Origin: Lactiplantibacillus plajomi
GTDB lineage: Bacteria; Bacillota; Bacilli; Lactobacillales; Lactobacillaceae
DNA: 63,097 nt
Assembly: GCF_005405405.1 (NCBI RefSeq)
Contig: NZ_BJDZ01000016.1
Location: 1-63,097 of the forward strand
Direction: 5' to 3'
Shown: piece after piece, positions 45,604-54,677 of the stretch
Numbering within the stretch: position 1 is the first letter of the stretch
Layout: every line of letters begins with the position of its first letter
Position numbers and translations under genes: made by a program
The notes under the pieces: generated by a model
Databases searched by the model: none
What the model was told of the DNA's origin: nothing
The model's input: only the letters and a program-made list of their open reading frames with translations

Positions 45604-47310
45604 ATGTCTTTTGATGGCTTATTTACCCACGCTATGGTCACCGAACTACGAAAAAACTTATTGACCGGCCGGATTGCCAAAATCAACCAGCCGTACCAAA
45701 ACGAACTGATTCTAACGGTGCGGGCCAACCGGAAAAATTGGCCACTCCTGTTATCCGCCGATCCGACCTACCCGCGGATTCAGACGACCCAAATTCCATA
45801 CGTGAACCCGGCCGTCCCGACCAACTTTGCCATGATGATGCGGAAGTACCTTCAGGGGGCAATCATTACGGCGATCGACCAACCGGCCAACGACCGGGTC
45901 GTCCGCTTAACGGTGACGACGCGCAATGAACTAGGCGATGCCGAACAGCTGGTCCTGATTATTGAAATCATGGCCCGCCACAGTAACGTCATCCTAATTG
46001 AAGCGAAAACCAATCGGATTCTCGACGCCATCAAACACGTTGGTGCCGACCAAAACCGGTACCGGCTATTACTGCCAGGCGCAACTTACATCGAACCGCC
46101 TAAGCAGGATAAAGTCGATCCGTTCGTACCTAACCAGGACTACCGCGAGTTAGTTCGGCAATTTCCGGCCGAAGCGGTCCTCAGTAAAGCCCTCCAGCAA
46201 CACTACCAGGGATTCGGTCGCGACAGCGCGCAACAACTGGCGGCCGACTTACACCAACCCGGCGACCTAGCCGCCCACTACCAAGACTTTTTGGCCCAGT
46301 TCGACGCGCCCGCCCCAACCTTATTGACCTTGCCCACTAACAAAACAATGTTTGCCGCCGGTCGCTTCGATCACTTTGGCGACCAGACCCGCCACTTTGA
46401 TTCATTAAGCGCCCTGCTAGATTTTTACTATGCGGACGCCGCTCAACGAGAACGGGTCCAGCAACAAGCCGGTAATTTAATCCGGGTCGTGCGCAACGAC
46501 CTGAAAAAGAACCGCAACAAGCTCAAAAAGTTGGAGCAAACCTTAGCCAACACTAAACAGGCGGATGAACTCCGGGTCAAGGGTGAAATTTTAACGACTT
46601 ACTTATACGAGGTCAAACGGGGCATGACCGAAATTACGTTGCCTAATTACTATCAAGATAACCAACCGCTAAAAATCAAGCTCTCAAATCAGCTATCGCC
46701 CTCCCGTAACGCGCAAAAGTATTTCTCACGTTACCAAAAACAAAAAAACGCGGTCGTTTACGTTTCCGAGCAAATCAAACTAACCAAGGCAGAAATCGAC
46801 TACCTCGATAGTGTTCACACTCAAATCGAGTTAGCGGCCCCCGCGGACATTGCCGAAATTCGGCAAGAGTTAACGCAACAGGGCTACCTTAAACAGCAAC
46901 GCGGTAAGAAAAAACAGCGTAGTTCCCGGCAACCTAGTCAGCCGCAAGAATTCGTGGCGAGTGACGGCACGAAAATTTCGGTCGGCAAGAACAACCGCCA
47001 AAATGATCAGTTGACTTTAAAAACGGCGCATAAAAGTGATTACTGGTTACACACGCAAAAAATTCCGGGCTCCCACGTCATTATTCATTCGGATGAGCCA
47101 AGTGACCAAACTCTGGCCGAAGCTGCCAACCTGGCCGCCTACTTTTCTAAGGCCCGCGATTCGGCTACCGTTCCGGTCGACTACGTGCAAGTACGGCGGA
47201 TCCGCAAACCGAACGGGGCTAAACCAGGTTTCGTGATTTATGAAGGTCAAAAAACGTTATACGTCTCACCCAGTGCCGAGCTGGTCGAAAAATTAACCCC
47301 GGCTAAATAA
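45604..47310 (+). CDS. rqcH: ribosome quality control factor RqcH (NFACT family)
   Basis: The bacterial Rqc2/NEMF homologue that adds C-terminal alanine tails to nascent chains on stalled 50S subunits; older names are FbpA or fibronectin-binding protein. 568 residues: NFACT-N domain (1-180), HhH, two long coiled-coil helices (about 290-410), and the NFACT-R domain near 460-560 (SDYWLHTQKIPGSHVII). The D97-R98 pair required for alanine tailing in Bacillus is present at the same positions. The ATG follows a GAAAGCGAG site. Monocistronic with its own terminator. Confidence 0.92.
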   Translation: MSFDGLFTHAMVTELRKNLLTGRIAKINQPYQNELILTVRANRKNWPLLLSADPTYPRIQTTQIPYVNPAVPTNFAMMMRKYLQGAIITAIDQPANDRVVRLTVTTRNELGDAEQLVLIIEIMARHSNVILIEAKTNRILDAIKHVGADQNRYRLLLPGATYIEPPKQDKVDPFVPNQDYRELVRQFPAEAVLSKALQQHYQGFGRDSAQQLAADLHQPGDLAAHYQDFLAQFDAPAPTLLTLPTNKTMFAAGRFDHFGDQTRHFDSLSALLDFYYADAAQRERVQQQAGNLIRVVRNDLKKNRNKLKKLEQTLANTKQADELRVKGEILTTYLYEVKRGMTEITLPNYYQDNQPLKIKLSNQLSPSRNAQKYFSRYQKQKNAVVYVSEQIKLTKAEIDYLDSVHTQIELAAPADIAEIRQELTQQGYLKQQRGKKKQRSSRQPSQPQEFVASDGTKISVGKNNRQNDQLTLKTAHKSDYWLHTQKIPGSHVIIHSDEPSDQTLAEAANLAAYFSKARDSATVPVDYVQVRRIRKPNGAKPGFVIYEGQKTLYVSPSAELVEKLTPAK

Positions 47311-47317
47311 TACGTTC

Positions 47318-47360
47318 AAATCGTCTTTTTGAGGATTGCACCTCAAAGAGGCGATTTTTT
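47318..47360 (+). terminator. terminator of rqcH
   Basis: AAATCGTCTTTTTGAGG and CCTCAAAGAGGCGATTT form a 17-bp stem with G-U pairs and a 6-nt loop, then T. Confidence 0.85.
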
Positions 47361-47419
47361 AATGCCATCATTGTCGCTCCTCTTGTTTATCGATTTCATA
47401 AACGTTAAAAATAAAACGT

Positions 47420-47479
47420 GTTTACAAGCATAATAAACATTCACTTTTAAACTCGTTTGCAATTACAATAAACATAAGC
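47420..47479 (+). repeat. two imperfect 25-bp direct repeats upstream of the DUF2087 regulator
   Basis: 47420-47444 and 47455-47479 match at 18 of 25 positions (shared core AATAAACAT, both starting GTTT). They lie 35 bp apart in AT-rich DNA, 31-90 bp before the start codon, where a promoter would be. They are candidate operators for a DNA-binding protein, possibly the product of the gene itself. Confidence 0.45.
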
Positions 47480-47509
47480 AGCTAATCTAAAAAGGACGGT
47501 GTTTTCTCA

Positions 47510-48196
47510 ATGGTACTTAGCGCGTTTTCCCTAACCGACTTAAAACGGGGCTACCACGAAACGACCACTGGTTTACAATGTAATTACTGTCAAGTTCAAT
47601 GGTCACCGGCAACCGCCGTCAATTTGATTGACGCTCACCTGACCCTCGTTCACGGTGGCAATTTGTTCCAATTACTCCACGCCGACAATCGCTATAATTC
47701 GTTAACCGTCAACCAACGCGACTTGCTGACGGGTTTTTCCGCCGGACTCAAAGACCAGGCCCTAGCCGAACAAATGCAGGTCGCACCGGCAACCATCCGC
47801 CACCAAAAGTTCACCTTCCGAGAAAAGGCGAAACGGGCGCGATTATACTTGGCTATTTACGACAGCGTCTTTGCACCCGCAGCTAACCAACCAGTCGTGA
47901 CCGCCCCTAAAACACCTAAATTATCCGAAGCCGAAACGGCCGCGGCCTTACAGCACTACTTTGACTTTAGTCGCCAACCGGCGCAACTCAAACAGTGGCC
48001 CCGCAAAACGGCCGTACGACAAGTTATTCTTGACCGAATCGTGACCGAATTACCCGTTGACCAACACTTTTCAACAAATGCGCTCGATCAACAGCTCAGT
48101 CGCATCTACTTTGATCCGGCCACCCTTCGCCGTCAGCTCGTTGCGACCGGACGCTTGAAACAGACCGGAACAGACTACTGGCGACCAGCTAAGTAG
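47510..48196 (+). CDS. zinc-finger/HTH regulator with C-terminal DUF2087
   Basis: 228 residues in three parts. Residues 24-48 hold a C2H2-type site (C24, C27, H43, H48). Residues 66-118 form a LuxR-like HTH (LTVNQRDLLTGFSAGLKDQALAEQMQVAPATIRHQKFTFREKAKRA). Residues about 150-225 are a DUF2087 domain (YFDFSRQPAQLKQWPRKTAVRQVILDRIV...). DUF2087 is found at the end of several Firmicute regulators. AAAGGA lies upstream of the ATG. It is likely a transcription factor with unknown signal. Confidence 0.8.
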   Translation: MVLSAFSLTDLKRGYHETTTGLQCNYCQVQWSPATAVNLIDAHLTLVHGGNLFQLLHADNRYNSLTVNQRDLLTGFSAGLKDQALAEQMQVAPATIRHQKFTFREKAKRARLYLAIYDSVFAPAANQPVVTAPKTPKLSEAETAAALQHYFDFSRQPAQLKQWPRKTAVRQVILDRIVTELPVDQHFSTNALDQQLSRIYFDPATLRRQLVATGRLKQTGTDYWRPAK

Positions 48197-48273
48197 GCAC
48201 TCCGAGTGAAATTACTTGGCGCCAAGCCGCCCAACCGCTAAACTAGGCTTAAACGACTTTGGGAGGCGCCCTG

Positions 48274-48666
48274 ATGACGACCTTATCACCGAACTTAACC
48301 GACTTTACCACGTTTGTTAGCCAAATTAGTGACCAATCGCACTGCGACCAATTGATTACCGTCCTAAACTGGGTTACGACCGAATTTCCAGAATTAACAC
48401 CGCGATTGGCCTGGAACCAACCGATGTTCACCGCCCACGGCACCTTTATCGTTGGTTTCAGCGTTGCCAAGCACCACTTGAACGTCGCCCTTGAAAAGGC
48501 CCCCCTCAACCACTTTGCGGCACAAATCACGGCCCAAGGTGACCGGGTCACGAAGATGCTCTGGCAAATTAATTTTGATCAACCCGTCAACTACCCGCTC
48601 CTTCACCAGGCGATCCAGTATAATTTAACCACTAAGGCTGCCGTCACCACCTTTTGGCGCCACTGA
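48274..48666 (+). CDS. DUF1801 (YdhG-like) family protein
   Basis: 130 residues from ATG 48274, with GGGAGG upstream (an in-frame TTG at 48259 precedes that site and is rejected). PRLAWNQPMFTAHGTFIVGFSVAKHHLNVAL is the hallmark of DUF1801. Some relatives bind iron (Fra in Bacillus) and act as iron chaperones; this role is only possible here. Confidence 0.82.
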   Translation: MTTLSPNLTDFTTFVSQISDQSHCDQLITVLNWVTTEFPELTPRLAWNQPMFTAHGTFIVGFSVAKHHLNVALEKAPLNHFAAQITAQGDRVTKMLWQINFDQPVNYPLLHQAIQYNLTTKAAVTTFWRH

Positions 48667-48671
48667 ACGAC

Positions 48672-48713
48672 TAAAAACGGCTGCCCGGAAATTAATCCGG
48701 GCAGCCGTTTTTA
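48672..48713. terminator. bidirectional terminator
   Basis: AAAACGGCTGCCCGGA (from 48674) pairs exactly with its complement around ATTAA, with T- and A-runs outside. It serves both the DUF1801 gene and the minus-strand pyrR-carA-carB operon. Confidence 0.92.
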
Positions 48714-48771
48714 GTTTACATAATTTTAATTTAAATAAGTTGTTCCTAATTCGAAACGAAATAACCAGTAC

Positions 48772-51336
48772 TTAAAAGTCAGTGTCCTCATTACCGGAAC
48801 CCAACGCGGTCAGCGCCGCTTTCAGCGTTTCACCGTGGGCAATCACCGTTCCGGTAGCGTGACTCGGTTCGCCGGTGACTTCATCCGCATCGTAAATTTG
48901 CAGCTGATTATACGGGAACGTATTGGCTTGGACGTACACCGTATTCAAGGCACTAATATCCGGATAGTCGTACATGACCTTACTCAACGGTTCGCCCAAC
49001 TTAACGTGCAGGAGCAACCGGGTCACACTGGAGCCGACCGCCTTACTGATCAAGGCCATCGTGGCAATGCTCATCGGTTCGATCGTGGCTAATTGTAACT
49101 GGTCGTCGACAATCGTCAACCGTACCGTATAAAGTCCCGGTACACCGAAAGCTAGCACCCGCCGCTTGATTTCGGCACTTAACGCCTTAATCGCTTGGTT
49201 TTCCGCCTTATCGCGAATCGGAAAGACTTGCAACGAACCACGGACGTTCGTGCGTAAGTTATTGCCCGCGATAATTTCACTGACACCGAACACCGCCACG
49301 TCCATGCCGTCCGAAATCACTTCAACGGCCGGTGAATCGTTAGTCTTAATTTGTTCCCGCGGCAAGTTGTTATTGATTTGAACCACCGAGTAACCATCCG
49401 CGCTTAACTGCTGGCCTAACCGGTAATCGTGATAGGTCGTAAAAATCAACTCCGGTTTTTCAATCGCCAAAATATTCAAAATATCGGAGTACTGCTTGGG
49501 TTCAACGTAGCGCTTCGTCGCTAACCGCGGCGTCATTGCAACGCTGTTCGGATTGGCGTTGATCAAAATCGGTTGGTAGTCGGCCTTACGCAAATAAAAG
49601 AGCAGCTGTGAAACGAGGTAATCGTTCCCATGATTAGTCCCAATCCGGTTCGCTCCCGTCCCGATGACGACGACTGGACGGCCGGCTTGGGGCTGACTTT
49701 CGTTATCAAATTCGTAGGTTGAATAGTACGTATTCGTCTGTTCGGTAAACTCGCCGGCGGTCGGTTCAACTTCCTTGAAGGTCGCGTGAATTTCATTTTC
49801 CAACGCAAACTGATGCACCTTTTTCACGTCGGTATGCCAAGCGTCCGCCGCGTCTTCGTCAGTGAAGCCAAAGTACTTGGCCCGCCCCAGCGCGTGCACG
49901 TCAAACGGACGCGCCCACAGCGCCTTTTCAATTTCGATAATGTGCTGCAACTTATAAAAGTAGAACGCGTCGATTTTGGTTAATTCCGCCAGTTCATCAA
50001 TCTGGTACCCCCGGTTCAGCGCTTCCAGTAAGACCAACATCCGCCCGGCTTGCGGGTGGATCAGCCGTTGAATCAATTCACCTTCAGAATAATTTTGCGG
50101 CCGGTTGGCGATGACGTGGTAGCGCGATTCATCAGTGGAGCGTAAACCTTTCAGCAGGGCTTCCTCGGTTGAACGGCCGATTCCAATGACCGAGCCGGTC
50201 GATTCGGTGACCGTATCGAGTTGGTGACTGACCTTTTTTAACACGTTGAACGGCCAGACCGGAATGCGGCACACGATGTGGTCGAGTACCGGTTCGATCA
50301 ACGCCGTTTGCTTACGGTAGTCACTCGGCAACTTTAATTCGGCTAAGCTAATGTCTGCCATTAAGTTAGCCACGACCCGTGCCAGCGGATAGCCGGTCGC
50401 ACGGGCGGCCAAGGCCATCGCCCGGTCAAAGTACGGTGTCACTTTGATCACGTAATAGTGTTGGGTATTCGGGTCCAGGGCAAACTGCACGTGGCAGCTA
50501 CCGTTAATTCGCAAGCGTCGCATGATTTTCAACGTTGCAGCTCGAAATTGTTGGTACTCCTGGTCAGTGATCGTTTGGGTCGGCGCGAAAACGATCGAAT
50601 CAGCCGAATGAATCCCAACCGGGTCAAAGTTCTCCATCCCGCTAATCAGCAGCGCCATATCCTTCTTATCACGGACGCCCACAAACTCGAGTTCCTTACA
50701 GCCAACGATACTCTGCTCGACGATACACTGCTTGGTGGCAGAAACTTTAAAGCCCATTGCCAACGCCCGTGCCAGGTCCTCCTGGTCTTTGCAAAGTTGC
50801 CGGCTGGCCTCGATGCGGGGCGCCACCGACTTCACAATCACTGGAAATCCGATTGAACGGACGACCGCCAGTGCCTCGACGTCACTCGCCACCACTTGCG
50901 ACGCAATCACCGGTTCGCCGATGGCTTTCAAGCGGTTGCTCATTAACGCCGGATTGACGATCATGTCGATGATTTCCGAATCCCATTGCAGAAGCCGGAC
51001 GTGATTATTTTTTAAGACGTTGGTTCGAATCAGCCCCTGTATCAGGCTGACGGCGTGTAAGCCACCTAACGAGGGAATTAAGCCGTCCGGCTGTTCAGCT
51101 TCGATCACCCGCGACAATCCCGCGACCGTTAGTGGTTCAACGTAGACCCGGTCAGCAAAGTTATTTTCGGCCGCGACCGAGTACGCGTTATTATCGACTA
51201 GCACGACGGCAATCCCTAATTTATGGATGGCCGCCCCGATCTGGATGACGGCCGCGTCGTGTTGGCCTTCGCGACCAATGTCGTTATGACCGGCACCAAT
51301 GATGAGAATTTTTTGTAAGCCCTGATTATTCACCAC
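48772..51336 (-). CDS. CarB-like protein, degenerate carbamoyl-phosphate synthase large subunit
   Basis: 854 residues, against about 1060 for a pyrimidine CarB. The first half keeps the fold (GREGQHDAAVIQIG, PSLGG, MENFDPVGIHSADSIVFAPTQTI), but the synthetase residues are gone. E-x-N-P-R-x-S-R reads K-V-T-P-Y-F-D-R (298-305). The Gly-rich ATP loop (TLGGxGGG) reads VAPRIEASRQ. The residue equivalent to R169 is Lys. In the second half the N-terminal part of the ATP-grasp domain is missing (about 110 residues), and the metal motif reads TIEPMSIAT. The allosteric MGS domain is absent; the protein ends after GTVIAHGETLKAALTALGSG. The frame is open throughout. The start is GTG 51336, overlapping carA. 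Confidence 0.85.
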   Translation of the reverse strand: MVNNQGLQKILIIGAGHNDIGREGQHDAAVIQIGAAIHKLGIAVVLVDNNAYSVAAENNFADRVYVEPLTVAGLSRVIEAEQPDGLIPSLGGLHAVSLIQGLIRTNVLKNNHVRLLQWDSEIIDMIVNPALMSNRLKAIGEPVIASQVVASDVEALAVVRSIGFPVIVKSVAPRIEASRQLCKDQEDLARALAMGFKVSATKQCIVEQSIVGCKELEFVGVRDKKDMALLISGMENFDPVGIHSADSIVFAPTQTITDQEYQQFRAATLKIMRRLRINGSCHVQFALDPNTQHYYVIKVTPYFDRAMALAARATGYPLARVVANLMADISLAELKLPSDYRKQTALIEPVLDHIVCRIPVWPFNVLKKVSHQLDTVTESTGSVIGIGRSTEEALLKGLRSTDESRYHVIANRPQNYSEGELIQRLIHPQAGRMLVLLEALNRGYQIDELAELTKIDAFYFYKLQHIIEIEKALWARPFDVHALGRAKYFGFTDEDAADAWHTDVKKVHQFALENEIHATFKEVEPTAGEFTEQTNTYYSTYEFDNESQPQAGRPVVVIGTGANRIGTNHGNDYLVSQLLFYLRKADYQPILINANPNSVAMTPRLATKRYVEPKQYSDILNILAIEKPELIFTTYHDYRLGQQLSADGYSVVQINNNLPREQIKTNDSPAVEVISDGMDVAVFGVSEIIAGNNLRTNVRGSLQVFPIRDKAENQAIKALSAEIKRRVLAFGVPGLYTVRLTIVDDQLQLATIEPMSIATMALISKAVGSSVTRLLLHVKLGEPLSKVMYDYPDISALNTVYVQANTFPYNQLQIYDADEVTGEPSHATGTVIAHGETLKAALTALGSGNEDTDF

Positions 51337-52412
51337 ATCGGCCCCCTTGCTTGTTGCATCGATTCTACAAATTCATTAAAAATGTCGCGCGTCTCGGTCG
51401 GACCGGGCGCCCCGTCCGGGAAAAACTGGACCGAGAAGGCCGGAAAATCCCGTAACCGCAGGCCTTGAATCGTCCCGTCGATCAAGTCGACAAAGGTGGT
51501 GATCATTTTATCACGGTCGACACTGTCCGGATTAACCGCAAAGCCCTGCCCCTGTGACGCATAAATAATTTGATTGGTAATGACTTCGCGAATCGGGTGG
51601 TTCGCACCGTGGTGTTCGGGCGCCAGCTTAATAATCGTCGCGCCGTTGGCCATTGCGAATAATTCGTGTCCCAACCCGATGGCAAATAACGGCACCCGTT
51701 TTTGAATCGCTTGGATCATCGTCAGTACGCTTTCCGGTAAGTCCTGCGGTTTGCCGGGACCGGTCGAGAGAATCACACCGTCCGGATCCAAGTTAATAAT
51801 TTCGTCGGTCGTCGCGGTATACGGTAAGACCGTGACGTTGCAAGCCCGTTTACTAAGCTCACGTAAGATCCCGTGTTTGAGCCCAAAGTCGACCACGACC
51901 ACGTTTAAACCGGTCCCCGGGTTAGGAAACGGCTTGGGCGTCGCCACGGCAGCAACTTGCCGGTTGGTTAACACGGTCGCGCCCAGTTGATCAAAGGCGT
52001 GGGCATCCGCCACGTCCACGATACTGGCCTTCATCGGTCCACTCGCCCGGAGCTGTTTCGCTAAGTGGCGAGTGTCAATGTGGCTGATTCCGGGAATGTT
52101 TTGCTGCTTTAAGTACTGATCCAGTGACCAGCGCCGCTGCCGGTTAGTCGAAATACTTGCGACATCGCGGACAACCACGCCCTTAACGGTCGGAAGGATC
52201 GATTCATAACTATCATGATTAATACCGTAACTGCCGATCGTCGGTTGGGTGAATGCAATAATTTGGTTATGATAAATTTGATTCGTAATAATTTCTTGAT
52301 AGCCCGTCATACTCGTATTAAACACGATTTCACCAGTTGAAACCGCTGGTGAGCCAAAGCCTTCACCTAGGTAGGCACTGCCGTCTTCAAGAATCAAATA
52401 GCGGTCTGCCAT
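51330..52412 (-). CDS. CarA-like protein, inactive glutaminase subunit
   Basis: 360 residues, normal length for CarA. The N-terminal CPSase_sm_chain domain is well conserved (YLILEDGSAYLGEGFG, FNTSMTGYQEIITN, GIDTRxL-type ISHIDTRHLAKQLR). The C-terminal class I amidotransferase has lost its triad. The nucleophile Cys of GICLGHQ is Gly246 (AIGLGHE). The His and Glu of the HPE motif are Phe331 and Asp333 (VQFFPDG). The SQNHG motif reads SQGQG. The fold is intact but glutamine cannot be hydrolysed by this mechanism. It is co-transcribed between pyrR and carB. Confidence 0.88.
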   Translation of the reverse strand: MADRYLILEDGSAYLGEGFGSPAVSTGEIVFNTSMTGYQEIITNQIYHNQIIAFTQPTIGSYGINHDSYESILPTVKGVVVRDVASISTNRQRRWSLDQYLKQQNIPGISHIDTRHLAKQLRASGPMKASIVDVADAHAFDQLGATVLTNRQVAAVATPKPFPNPGTGLNVVVVDFGLKHGILRELSKRACNVTVLPYTATTDEIINLDPDGVILSTGPGKPQDLPESVLTMIQAIQKRVPLFAIGLGHELFAMANGATIIKLAPEHHGANHPIREVITNQIIYASQGQGFAVNPDSVDRDKMITTFVDLIDGTIQGLRLRDFPAFSVQFFPDGAPGPTETRDIFNEFVESMQQARGPMW

Positions 52413-52445
52413 TGCGATCCCTTCTCACTTAATTGACTTATAAAA

Positions 52446-52976
<531 letters not shown>

Positions 52977-53021
52977 CTAAGTATTTTGGTCTGCATGCGA
53001 GTCACCAACATTACAAAGAAA

Positions 53022-53105
53022 GACGGCCGGAAAATACATCCCGGCCGTCAACGAAAAGTTATTGTTAACAGGTTGCCTTTCAGTCTCGCAGGGCCGGATT
53101 AAAGG
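53022..53105 (-). promoter_or_regulatory. PyrR-dependent transcription attenuator
   Basis: Read on the minus strand. An anti-antiterminator stem CCTTT...AAAGG (53105-53076) carries the loop CCTGCGAG, matching the PyrR-binding consensus CCNGNGAG. An antiterminator can form between CCGGCC (53097-53092) and GGCCGG, which is part of the left arm of the terminator. The terminator GACGGCCGG/CCGGCCGTC (53049-53022) is followed by TTTCTTT. The three mutually exclusive structures of a classic pyr leader are thus present between rluD and pyrR. Confidence 0.82.
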
Positions 53106-53112
53106 ACTCTCA

Positions 53113-53150
53113 TTAATAGTAAGCCTAATGATTCAAGTCACTTTTGTCAA
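53113..53150 (-). promoter_or_regulatory. possible promoter of pyrR-carA-carB
   Basis: TTGACA on the minus strand (53150-53145) overlaps the end of rluD, but the -10 at 17 nt is poor (TAGGCT). The alternative GTGACT-17-TATTAA is also weak. Read-through from lspA-rluD is therefore possible. Confidence 0.35.
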
Positions 53151-54081
53151 GCTTCGCCAACGTTGCCTTAAAGATCGGTGGTAACGGCGCTTCGAACGTC
53201 AATTGTTCACCAGTCACCGGGTGTTTAAAGCCCAATAGCCGGGCGTGCAAAAACTGGCCGTTGCCCTTGATGGTCTTCTTCGGACCGTAAAGCGGATCAC
53301 CAACTAGCGGGTGACCGATCGACTGTAAGTGAACCCTGATTTGGTGGGTCCGTCCGGTTTCTAACCGACAACTGATCAGGGTATAGTGCTGATAACGTTT
53401 CAACACCTTAAAGTGGGTCACGGCGGCACGACCATCGCGAACGACCGCCTGCTTTTTACGGTCCTTCGGCGACCGGCCGAGCGGCGCGTTGACCGTGCCG
53501 GTATCTTCCTTAATAACACCGTGCACCAGCGCCACGTATTCGCGTAAATTAGTCTTGGCCTTTAACTGGGCGGCTAAGGAGCGGTGCGCCCGGTCATTTT
53601 TAGCTACCATTAATAATCCCGAAGTATCCTTATCGATGCGGTGCACGATGCCCGGCCGAAACTCGCCGTTGATCGTTGACAGGGGGCTATGGTAGAGCAA
53701 GGCGTTGACTAAGGTGTGGTCCGGGTGCCCCGGTGACGGATGAACGACCATTCCCTGCGGTTTATTGACCACTAACACGTCGTCATCTTCGTAAACGATA
53801 TCTAACGGGAGGTCTTCGGCCACTAACTCGGTCGACTGGACTTTCTGAGCAGCCACGGTCACCACGTCACCCGCTTTGACCTTATATTTACTCGGCTGAA
53901 GTGCGCCGTTGACTCTTACTTGGTCGGTCTTGATCAATTTATCGACCTGCGAACGCGTCCAGGTGGTCTGCAGCCCCGCTAAAACTTTGTCTAGGCGGCC
54001 ACTTTCGGTCGTGACCGTAAACGTCTGGGCCGCACTAGCGAACTGGGCAGCCCCTTCCAAATTATTTTTCAAAACTATCAT
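53125..54081 (-). CDS. RluD-type 23S rRNA pseudouridine synthase
   Basis: 318 residues. An S4 RNA-binding domain (about 28-88, RLDKVLAGLQTTWTRSQVDKLI) is followed by the catalytic domain with HRIDKDTSG (147-155), D150 being the catalytic aspartate, and ETGRTHQIRVHLQSIGHPLVGDPLYG. It isomerises uridines in rRNA. ATG 54081 lies within the lspA end (20-bp overlap), a usual lspA-rluD pairing. Which of the RluA/RluC/RluD relatives it matches in specificity is not certain. Confidence 0.9.
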   Translation of the reverse strand: MIVLKNNLEGAAQFASAAQTFTVTTESGRLDKVLAGLQTTWTRSQVDKLIKTDQVRVNGALQPSKYKVKAGDVVTVAAQKVQSTELVAEDLPLDIVYEDDDVLVVNKPQGMVVHPSPGHPDHTLVNALLYHSPLSTINGEFRPGIVHRIDKDTSGLLMVAKNDRAHRSLAAQLKAKTNLREYVALVHGVIKEDTGTVNAPLGRSPKDRKKQAVVRDGRAAVTHFKVLKRYQHYTLISCRLETGRTHQIRVHLQSIGHPLVGDPLYGPKKTIKGNGQFLHARLLGFKHPVTGEQLTFEAPLPPIFKATLAKLDKSDLNH

Positions 54082-54511
54082 CCCGCAAAACACCGATTAA
54101 AATCACGATGACCCCGACCGTTAAACAGGTATCCGCGAAATTAAAAATCGGAAAATTAAAGAAATCTAACTGAAACATATCGACCACGTAGCCCAGCCGA
54201 ATCCGGTCGATAAAATTGCCGAGGGTCCCGGCAACCATTAAGACCAGCCCGAACTCGTAAATCCGGCGCTGCCGTAACCGCCAAAATAAATAAAGCATCA
54301 CACCAAGCGCCACGACCGAAATCAGGTAGAAGAAACTCATCTTACCTTCTAACATACTCCAGGCCGCCCCGCTGTTATGTAAATTAGTCAGGGACAGTAA
54401 ACCCGGTACGACGTTGACGGTCGCTCCCAGCGCAATTTGACTGACTACGGCCGCTTTGATCACCTGATCGATCACGACCAGGGCAAACATTAATATCCAA
54501 TAAATCCACAT
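54062..54511 (-). CDS. lspA: lipoprotein signal peptidase LspA
   Basis: 149 residues, four membrane segments. Cleaves the signal peptide of prolipoproteins after lipidation. The catalytic aspartates are D111 (GYVVDMF) and D127 (FNFADTCLTVG), with N99 in GTLGNFIDR and N45 in LHNSGAAWS. ATG 54511 with GAGGAA upstream gives the conserved length; an upstream in-frame ATG at 54574 would add 21 non-conserved residues. Coupled to rluD. Confidence 0.94.
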   Translation of the reverse strand: MWIYWILMFALVVIDQVIKAAVVSQIALGATVNVVPGLLSLTNLHNSGAAWSMLEGKMSFFYLISVVALGVMLYLFWRLRQRRIYEFGLVLMVAGTLGNFIDRIRLGYVVDMFQLDFFNFPIFNFADTCLTVGVIVILIGVLRDDSFEK

Positions 54512-54602
54512 TTGCTGTTCCTCACAATCACTAAACTGACTTTTATTATACCAAAAGTCGACTAGCCATGGCATTTTCGCCGCCTAAATTATCCGCCGAA
54601 CA

Positions 54603-54650
54603 TAAAACCAGACTGCCGGACGGTCGTTACCGCCCCCGCAGTCTGGTTTT
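54603..54650. terminator. terminator between fhs and lspA
   Basis: AAACCAGACTGC and GCAGTCTGGTTT arms with a GC-rich loop; T follows on both strands. Confidence 0.85.
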
Positions 54651-54677
54651 CAAATCACCTTGTTTTAAATCCAGCAG

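Noticed and set aside
48772-51336. Sequencing frameshift as the explanation for the short CarB
   Set aside because: The reading frame is continuous with no compensating frame nearby, and catalytic residues are substituted individually in both halves, which indels would not cause.
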